Below are positions 23,657 through 24,596 of a stretch of DNA of 24,596 nt, in pieces. The position numbers were made by a program, and so were the translations under genes. The notes beneath the pieces are model-generated. The model was given only the letters and a program-made list of their open reading frames with translations. It was not told where the DNA came from and did not search any database. Within the stretch, counting starts at the first letter, position 1. Each line of letters opens with the position of its first letter. Source of the stretch: DASPKT01 sp035627915 (GTDB lineage Bacteria > Pseudomonadota > Alphaproteobacteria > Azospirillales > Azospirillaceae); the NCBI GenBank assembly GCA_035627915.1, contig DASPKT010000400.1, positions 1 through 24,596 on the forward strand, read 5' to 3'.

Positions 23657-24596
23657 ATGCAGGATGAAACTCCTTCCGATGCCTTATCCGGAACGACGCC
23701 GCTGAGCGCACGTGCCCTGCTGGCCTACCAGAAGGCCAAGGACCGGGCGGCTGATCCCGACCCGGCCGTCCGCGCGGCGCTGGCGGCGCAGGTCGATGTC
23801 CGGCCGGAGCTGCTCTACTACCTCGCCGACGACGACGCGCCGGAGGTGCGCCGCGCCGTGGCGTCCAACGACGCCACCCCCGTCCGCGCCGCCTCCCGCC
23901 TCGCCCGCGACCCGGACGAGCAGGTGCGCGCGTTCCTGGCGGGCAAGCTGGCCCGCGCGCTGCCGGGGCTGCAGCCGGCGGAGCACGCGGCGCTCCGCGA
24001 CCTGGCGCTGCATGCGCTGGAGCTGCTGGCGGTGGACCAGGCGGTGCGGGTGCGCGCAGCATTGGCCAGCGCCATCGCCGACGTCGACTGCGCCCCGCCG
24101 AAGCTGGCCGCCATGCTGGCCCGCGACATGGCGCGCGAGGTGGCGGAGCCGATCCTGCGCTACTGCGCCACCCTGACGGACGAGGAGCTGCTGGACATCG
24201 TCTCCGCCCAGCAGGTGCCCTGGGTGCTGGCGGCGGTGGCGCGGCGCCGGCGGGTGCCGGCCGCGGTGGCCGACGCGGTGCTGGCGGCCGGCGACGGCCC
24301 CGCCTCCACGGCGCTGGTCGCCAACCCGGGGGCGGAGGTGCCGAAGGCGCGGCTGGCCGCCCTGCCGCCCGACCTGGCGGCGCGCCTGTCCGGCTTCGTG
24401 GACGAGGCGCTGCGCTGGGCGCTGGCGGAGCGGCCGGACTTCGACCGCGAGGCCAAGGCGGAGATCGGCGCCGTCGTGCGACGCCGGCTGGACTGGGCGC
24501 GCGACTATGTGAAGCGGGAGCAGCCGGAGATGCGCGCCGCCCGGCTGTACGACGCCGGGGCGCTGACCGAGGACTCCGTCTGGGACGCGCTGTCCT
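23657..24596 (+). CDS. DUF2336-family protein (3' end outside window)
   Basis: The frame opens at ATG 23657 and stays open for 313 codons to the window edge. The product is rich in Ala, Arg, Leu and Glu and shows HEAT-like helical repeats such as PELLYYLADDDAPEVRRAVASND and PVRAASRLARDPDEQVRAFLAGKLAR. This is the pattern of DUF2336 proteins, which are common in alphaproteobacteria and of unknown function. No signal peptide or membrane segment is visible, so it is probably cytoplasmic. The ribosome site before ATG 23657 is poor (GGAGGG is 18 nt away), so the exact start is open. GC returns to the high background here, in contrast to the gene before. Family assignment is from memory of its repeat pattern. 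Confidence 0.72.
   Translation, partial: MQDETPSDALSGTTPLSARALLAYQKAKDRAADPDPAVRAALAAQVDVRPELLYYLADDDAPEVRRAVASNDATPVRAASRLARDPDEQVRAFLAGKLARALPGLQPAEHAALRDLALHALELLAVDQAVRVRAALASAIADVDCAPPKLAAMLARDMAREVAEPILRYCATLTDEELLDIVSAQQVPWVLAAVARRRRVPAAVADAVLAAGDGPASTALVANPGAEVPKARLAALPPDLAARLSGFVDEALRWALAERPDFDREAKAEIGAVVRRRLDWARDYVKREQPEMRAARLYDAGALTEDSVWDALS

Overview
The window reads as chromosomal DNA of a high-GC alphaproteobacterium, most likely a Rhodospirillales/Azospirillum-type organism. This rests on the very GC-rich codon use (above 70% by eye), a DUF2336 gene, a Bug-type TctC receptor and solitary ABC binding proteins. The assignment is inferred from gene content; no marker gene such as 16S is present.

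Layout, left to right: (1) the 3' part of a pentapeptide-repeat protein; (2) a ZnuD-like TonB-dependent zinc receptor with a histidine/acid-rich loop, preceded by a strong Zur-box candidate; (3) a 17-bp tandem repeat running into a 74-nt palindrome, between convergent genes; (4) a solitary family-5 (peptide/opine type) ABC binding protein on the minus strand; (5) divergent from it, a compact biosynthetic locus of an MbtH-like protein and an 8.3-kb two-module NRPS (C-A-[N-methyltransferase]-PCP-C-A-PCP-TE); (6) on the minus strand leuD, leuB and a GNAT acetyltransferase, with an inverted REP-like pair between leuB and the GNAT gene; (7) on the plus strand a tctB-tctA-tctC tripartite carboxylate transporter closed by a Rho-independent terminator; (8) two solitary family-3 binding proteins on the minus strand flanking a ZapE/AFG1 ATPase on the plus strand; (9) an unrecognised lipoprotein gene of visibly lower GC; (10) the 5' part of a DUF2336 gene that runs off the end.

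The most interesting item is the MbtH/NRPS locus. The enzyme starts with a condensation domain, methylates its first amino acid in cis and ends in a thioesterase, so it should make a small N-methylated, probably N-acylated, dipeptide-type product. I do not recognise a known pathway with these neighbours.

A second thread is regulatory. AT-rich palindromes built on TGTTA-N6-TMACA with an ACRCGT core lie upstream of mbtH/NRPS, leuB and one family-3 binding-protein gene, with a looser version before the other. One 13-mer is identical at two sites about 4.9 kb apart. This suggests one LacI-type or CRP/FNR-type regulator acting on several transcription units here.
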